From Hyphomicrobiales bacterium (GTDB lineage Bacteria; Pseudomonadota; Alphaproteobacteria; Rhizobiales; Rhizobiaceae): DNA of 64,000 bases. Positions 60,566 to 64,000 of this stretch are shown here, in pieces. How positions within the stretch are numbered: position 1 is the first letter of the stretch; each line of letters opens with the position of its first letter. The notes beneath the pieces are model-generated. The model was not told where the DNA came from. It searched no databases and was given only the letters and a program-made list of their open reading frames with translations. The stretch lies in assembly GCA_900466945.1 (NCBI GenBank), contig UBNV01000003.1, positions 62,001 to 126,000 of the forward strand, written 5' to 3'. Both the position numbers and the translations under genes were made by a program.

Positions 60566-60715
60566 ATGAACCATGAGACCCGCAAGCCCCGTGCCATCGC
60601 CATTGCCGTCACCCGTGCCCGTGACGAAGAGCGCGCCCGCTTTCGTCATCTGGGCATCGTCTGCCTCTACGCGGCCAGCGCGCTTGCTGCCCTTGCGATC
60701 GGCCTCCTCGCCTGA
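60566..60715 (+). CDS. Small single-span membrane protein (uncertain)
   Basis: 49 residues: a basic N-terminus with repeated TRKPRAIAIAVTRARDEERARFRH, then a hydrophobic C-terminal helix (GIVCLYAASALAALAIGLLA). AAGGA lies 9 bases before the ATG. It is the only coding candidate in the 604-base stretch 60395-60998. The rest of that stretch shows no recognisable gene, only the upstream region of the following chemoreceptor. Conservation would be needed to confirm it. Confidence 0.4.
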   Translation: MNHETRKPRAIAIAVTRARDEERARFRHLGIVCLYAASALAALAIGLLA

Positions 60716-60998
60716 TCCCAACCTTCCAGCCCGTCGTTCGCAGGCAGGCCAGTCGCCGCCTGACGAGCATTGGTGTCACCGCTTATCCTTCAGCGATCGC
60801 CGCATTCGCGGTTACTTCCCCTTGAAATCTCGCAGTTGTTCCGCGTCGGGACGCCCATGGCTCCCTTAACTCGGTCTTGAGACTTTTGCTGCAACTCTTG
60901 TCCCCGGAGTGGAGTGTAGACGGCGACGACGACAGTCGGAGTGGTCTGGTTTTTTTAGAGGCGGGAGCAGCGATGCCCTGCCTTCTTTTGGAGGGATA

Positions 60999-63527
60999 AT
61001 GTTGATCGATCATATTCTGTCGCGGTTTTCGATTTCGACCAAGGTGATGGCCTTCGTGCTTCCATTCGTCTTGTCGATTACTGCGGTCGGTCTCATGGGC
61101 CTCTATGCCTCGGGCCTCCTTCAGCAGCGCATGGAGATCTCCAACGGCACGATGCGGTCGCTGAACGGTTTCCGCAACGTGAATGCCTCGATGACCCGCT
61201 TCCTCGACGAAACTTCGGAGGAGACACGCGGCGCGGTCGTCGGCGAATTGTCGACGCAACAGGCGACACTCAACCAGAACCTGTCCGAGATCGGCGCCGA
61301 CGGCACGGGCCGCAACTTCCTTGACGAGGCGATTGCAGGTACAGGCGCGGTCAATGAAAAGATCGATGTCCTCTGGCAGCTTTACCAATCGGAAGTCGCC
61401 CTGGACGCCTCCATTCAGGAACATCTGAAAGGCCTGATGGCCCAGCAGATCCGGGTCGCCGATGAAGCCCAGAAACTGCAGCGTGCCGTGCTCGGCGGCG
61501 AAAACGACGCCAAGGGCGTTTTGAAGGAGGCCGAGCGTCTCGCGGCCGGCGCCAAGCATCTGTCCGAAGTCACCAAGGGATATTTCGCGGCAGGATTGCC
61601 GGAGGAACAGTTCCCATATCTGCAGAAGCAGCTCCCGGAGCTCGTGAAGACCCAGCGCAAGATCGCCAATGCCCTGCCGGCTGAAAACAAGGACATGGGC
61701 AAGACGTTCCTCGCATCGATCAACGAGCTGAAGAAACTGGTCGCAACCGGCGACTTGAGCCTTGAGAACGGGCGCGCCGTGGGGTCAGTCGTCTCGCGCT
61801 TCCGGGGCTTCCAGGAAATCCTGGCTACGGGCGCCGCCACCAAGTACAGCGACGCCGTCCAGAAGTTCGCCGCCGTCGAGACCGGCGCGGTGCAGGCCGC
61901 CGACATCCTGGTCGGCAGCCGCACGCTGGTCGCCGACGTCTATGATCTGCGCATCATGACGGCGACTTTCCTCAACGTGAAGGACGACAAGACACGCGAA
62001 CCGATTCTGCGCCAGATCAAGCTGATCGGCGACAATCTCGCCGTGCTCGGCGGCAGCATTTCCGACAAGGCCTTCTACGACAGCCTGACAGGGGCGGTCA
62101 CGCCGCTTCTGACAGCCCTGACCGCTGACACCGAAGCACTGGTGAAGGCAAGCGCCGATCGCAGCACGAGCTTTGCCGAAGCCAGCCGCACCATGGATTC
62201 CATCTGGGCGTCGCTGACCTCCTTTGCAGACCTGCAGAAGGATGTTGCCGGCACCGAACGCCAGGAAGCGAACCGCCTCTCGATCGGCACCACGATTGCC
62301 GGCGTGCTTTTGGCCGTCATCGGCGGCATCGCCCTTGTCGTCACCCTCCAGCGCCCGATCGCTCGCATCACCTCATCGATGCAGCGCCTGGCCGAAGGGG
62401 ATCTCGAAGCCGGCATCGTCGGCGACAAGCGCGGCGACGAAATCGGTGCCATGGCCCGTGCACTCGCCGTCTTCAAGACGAATGCCCGCAGCAAACTCGA
62501 GATCGAATCCGAGCGCCAGCGCGAGCAGTTGGACGCTGAAGCCGAACGTCGCCGCAACGACGAGGAAAAGCAGGCGCTGGACCAACAGATCGAACACGCC
62601 GTCGGCAAACTCGCCCAGGCGCTGGAGCGTCTCGCCAATGGCGATATCTCCTTCGAGATCGAAGACCACTTCCATGGCCGTCTGGAACAGCTGCGCCACG
62701 ACTTCAACCTGTCGCTGTCGCGCCTGCGCGACACGATGCATCAGATCTCGGGCAACGTCGATCAGATCCAGAACAACGGTCGCCAGATGGCGCAGTCTGC
62801 CCTCGATCTCGCCCGACGCACCGAACAGCAGGCCGCTTCGCTTGAAGAGACGGCCGCTGCCGTCGACGAAATTACGGCAGCCGTCCGTTCGTCCTCGGAG
62901 CGCGCCGAAACGGTCAATGGCGTCGTCCGCGAAGCCAAGAAAAATGCCGACGAATCCGCCGTCGTCGTCGGTAGTGCGATCTCTGCCATGGGCCGCATCG
63001 AGGATGCCTCGCGCCAGATCTCCAACATCATCGGCGTCATCGACGAGATCGCCTTCCAGACCAACCTCCTGGCGCTCAATGCCGGGGTCGAGGCTGCCCG
63101 CGCCGGGGAAGCCGGCAAGGGTTTTGCCGTCGTCGCGCAGGAAGTTCGCGAACTTGCCCAGCGGTCTGCGAACGCCGCAAAGGAGATCAAGGCTCTGATC
63201 AATCGCTCTGCGGCAGAAGTGGCCAGCGGCTCCACCCATGTCCAGCAGACGGGCACGGTGCTGACACGCATCGGCGGCCAGATCGCAACCATCAGCGAGC
63301 ACATCGAGATGATCGCCGAGACCAGCCGCGAGCAGTCCGGCGCCCTCCAAGAGGTCAACGGCGCCGTCGGCCGCATGGATCAGATGACGCAGCAGAATGC
63401 TGCCATGGTGGAAGAGGCGACTGCCGCCACCCAGGATCTCTCGGCCCAGACGGATCAGCTGCGGGATCTCCTGCAGCAGTTCAGGATCGAGGCGGATCGT
63501 CAGCGTCCCGTGGGCCGCGCCGCCTGA
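60999..63527 (+). CDS. Transmembrane methyl-accepting chemotaxis protein with large helical sensor
   Basis: 842 residues from ATG, preceded by GGAGGG. TM1 is near residues 16-38 ([23 protein letters not shown]) and TM2 near 432-452 ([22 protein letters not shown]). The periplasmic region of nearly 400 residues is all-helical (HBM-like, about twice the usual four-helix sensor). HAMP ([39 protein letters not shown]) and a second HAMP-like segment precede the MCP tip [53 protein letters not shown]. No W..F tether is seen at the C-terminus. The ligand is unknown; size and layout recall Sinorhizobium McpZ. Confidence 0.9.
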   Translation: MLIDHILSRFSISTKVMAFVLPFVLSITAVGLMGLYASGLLQQRMEISNGTMRSLNGFRNVNASMTRFLDETSEETRGAVVGELSTQQATLNQNLSEIGADGTGRNFLDEAIAGTGAVNEKIDVLWQLYQSEVALDASIQEHLKGLMAQQIRVADEAQKLQRAVLGGENDAKGVLKEAERLAAGAKHLSEVTKGYFAAGLPEEQFPYLQKQLPELVKTQRKIANALPAENKDMGKTFLASINELKKLVATGDLSLENGRAVGSVVSRFRGFQEILATGAATKYSDAVQKFAAVETGAVQAADILVGSRTLVADVYDLRIMTATFLNVKDDKTREPILRQIKLIGDNLAVLGGSISDKAFYDSLTGAVTPLLTALTADTEALVKASADRSTSFAEASRTMDSIWASLTSFADLQKDVAGTERQEANRLSIGTTIAGVLLAVIGGIALVVTLQRPIARITSSMQRLAEGDLEAGIVGDKRGDEIGAMARALAVFKTNARSKLEIESERQREQLDAEAERRRNDEEKQALDQQIEHAVGKLAQALERLANGDISFEIEDHFHGRLEQLRHDFNLSLSRLRDTMHQISGNVDQIQNNGRQMAQSALDLARRTEQQAASLEETAAAVDEITAAVRSSSERAETVNGVVREAKKNADESAVVVGSAISAMGRIEDASRQISNIIGVIDEIAFQTNLLALNAGVEAARAGEAGKGFAVVAQEVRELAQRSANAAKEIKALINRSAAEVASGSTHVQQTGTVLTRIGGQIATISEHIEMIAETSREQSGALQEVNGAVGRMDQMTQQNAAMVEEATAATQDLSAQTDQLRDLLQQFRIEADRQRPVGRAA

Positions 63528-63549
63528 GACGAGACTCTCTGACAGCAAG

Positions 63550-63577
63550 AAGCCCGGCGCCGTGCGCCGGGCTTTGT
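63550..63577. terminator. Bidirectional terminator after the chemoreceptor gene
   Basis: AAGCCCGGCGC (63550-63560) pairs with GCGCCGGGCTT (63564-63574) over CGT, with TGTTGC after. It lies between the chemoreceptor and the convergent small gene. Confidence 0.85.
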
Positions 63578-63581
63578 TGCA

Positions 63582-63806
63582 TCAGGCTTCAGCCGCACGC
63601 GTCGACGGGCTTGCTCGGCCGCTTGTAAAGCGCGCGCCGTCTTCGCCGAGCTTCAACTGAGCGAACAAGGTCTTGCACCGGCGTGAGAGGCGCTGCCACG
63701 GCGCTTCGCTGAACTGGGCGTAGAACTCGTCCTCAGATAGCTGGTCAGGTTTCCCGACCCTTTTTTGAAGCGCGATGATGGCGAGGGCAGCATAAGTTTC
63801 CTGCAT
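63582..63806 (-). CDS. Small hypothetical protein
   Basis: 74 residues from ATG at 63806, preceded by AGGAGA. The N-terminus MQETYAALAIIALQKRVGKPDQLSEDEFYAQFSEAPWQRLSRRCKTLFAQL is amphipathic and helical with no recognised domain. The longer frame to 63893 would overlap the LysR inverted repeat and lacks a ribosome-binding site. It is divergent from the LysR gene. Function unknown. Confidence 0.6.
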   Translation of the reverse strand: MQETYAALAIIALQKRVGKPDQLSEDEFYAQFSEAPWQRLSRRCKTLFAQLKLGEDGARFTSGRASPSTRAAEA

Positions 63807-63879
63807 GACGGATCTCCTGAGATTGATGCCGTCTTCCCTTTTATCCTCCGAATATAGATGCATGAACAGCCGATAACGT

Positions 63880-63909
63880 GCTATGTCTTTCACCTATGAA
63901 AGACATAGC
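63880..63909 (+). promoter_or_regulatory. Perfect 13-bp inverted repeat over the LysR start codon
   Basis: GCTATGTCTTTCA (63880-63892) and TGAAAGACATAGC (63897-63909) are perfect complements across CCTA. The ATG at 63896-63898 lies at the loop/arm edge. In RNA this would be a stable hairpin hiding the start codon; in DNA it is a symmetric operator. No Shine-Dalgarno precedes the ATG. Confidence 0.6.
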
Positions 63910-64000
63910 CTGGGACGCCTATCAGCTTTTTCTCGCGGTCGCCCGTCAAGGCGGCTTGACCGCAGCCGCCGAAATAACCGGCCTCAGTGCCGCGACGCTC
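63896..64000 (+). CDS. LysR-family transcriptional regulator, N-terminal fragment (cut by window edge)
   Basis: 35 residues visible: KDIAWDAYQLFLAVARQGGL then TAAAEITGLSAATL, the start of a LysR-type helix-turn-helix (W..L..F..VA..GS.T.AA...G.S..T.). The rest is outside the window. No ribosome-binding site is visible, and the start lies in an inverted repeat, so translation may be leaderless or controlled. Confidence 0.75.
   Translation, partial: MKDIAWDAYQLFLAVARQGGLTAAAEITGLSAATL

Noticed and set aside
1..64000. Mobile elements, CRISPR array, tRNA/rRNA genes or prophage
   Set aside because: No terminal-repeat-flanked transposase, regular spacer array, rRNA or tRNA cloverleaf or phage gene was recognised by eye; all strands are accounted for by chromosomal genes and short gaps.

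Overview
The window is a high-GC alphaproteobacterial chromosome segment. Gene content and order (fliG-fliN-fliM-motA on one strand; flgF-fliI-flgBC-fliE-flgG-flgA-flgI-motE-flgH-fliL-fliP, four flagellins, motBC, fliK, rem, flgEKL, flaF, flbT, flgD, fliQ, flhA, fliR on the other) match the single large motility locus of Rhizobiaceae (Sinorhizobium/Agrobacterium/Rhizobium). MotC, MotE, Rem and the agl operon fit that family. The species cannot be named from the sequence alone. I see no insertion sequence, tRNA, rRNA, CRISPR array or prophage.

Region 1 (1-33612) is the flagellar and motility cluster. The minus-strand unit motA-fliM-fliN-fliG diverges from flgF-fliI-(membrane protein)-flgB..fliP. 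Four flagellin genes follow, mostly separated by strong terminators. Next come a FliH-like gene, motB, motC, fliK, a lytic transglycosylase and the regulator gene rem, then the hook/filament-junction genes, the flagellin regulators flaF and flbT, and the export-gate genes fliQ, flhA and fliR. Four little-characterised genes close the cluster; I read them as FliJ-like, FlgJ-type rod-binding, FlgN-like and a second FliL-domain protein. Candidate regulatory DNA includes TTAA-N7-TTAA boxes (CtrA type) before flaB, flaC, flaD and rem, a CRCGCAAG element before several flagellar operons, and a conserved two-hairpin leader that covers the ribosome-binding site of flaA, flaB and flaC.

Region 2 (33751-43649) holds a WecG/TagA-type glycosyltransferase, folD and an alpha-glucoside system: a LacI-type repressor gene divergent from aglE-aglF-aglG-aglA-aglK, with two CAAAGCGCTT operators in between.

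Region 3 (43795-49977) contains a PilZ-like small protein, an SDR protein whose catalytic residues are replaced, a membrane-anchored DUF2778 (L,D-transpeptidase-like) protein, a chloroperoxidase-type hydrolase behind an array of palindromic operators, and an ECF sigma/anti-sigma pair divergent from a secreted DUF4394 protein. The two divergent ECF transcripts share a mirrored promoter, TGCATCC-N15-CGTGTC.

Region 4 (50000-64000) has a soluble PAS chemoreceptor, the zwf-pgl-edd operon (oxidative pentose phosphate/Entner-Doudoroff entry), a puuA-puuB-like polyamine pair, a BaiN-type flavoprotein, a large transmembrane chemoreceptor, a small hypothetical protein, and the start of a LysR regulator whose start codon lies in a perfect 13-bp inverted repeat.

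The strongest leads for undescribed biology are the shared flagellin leader structure (possibly the RNA target of FlbT, encoded here), the mirrored ECF promoter, the operator array before the hydrolase, the hairpin over the LysR start codon, and the SDR with a substituted active site.
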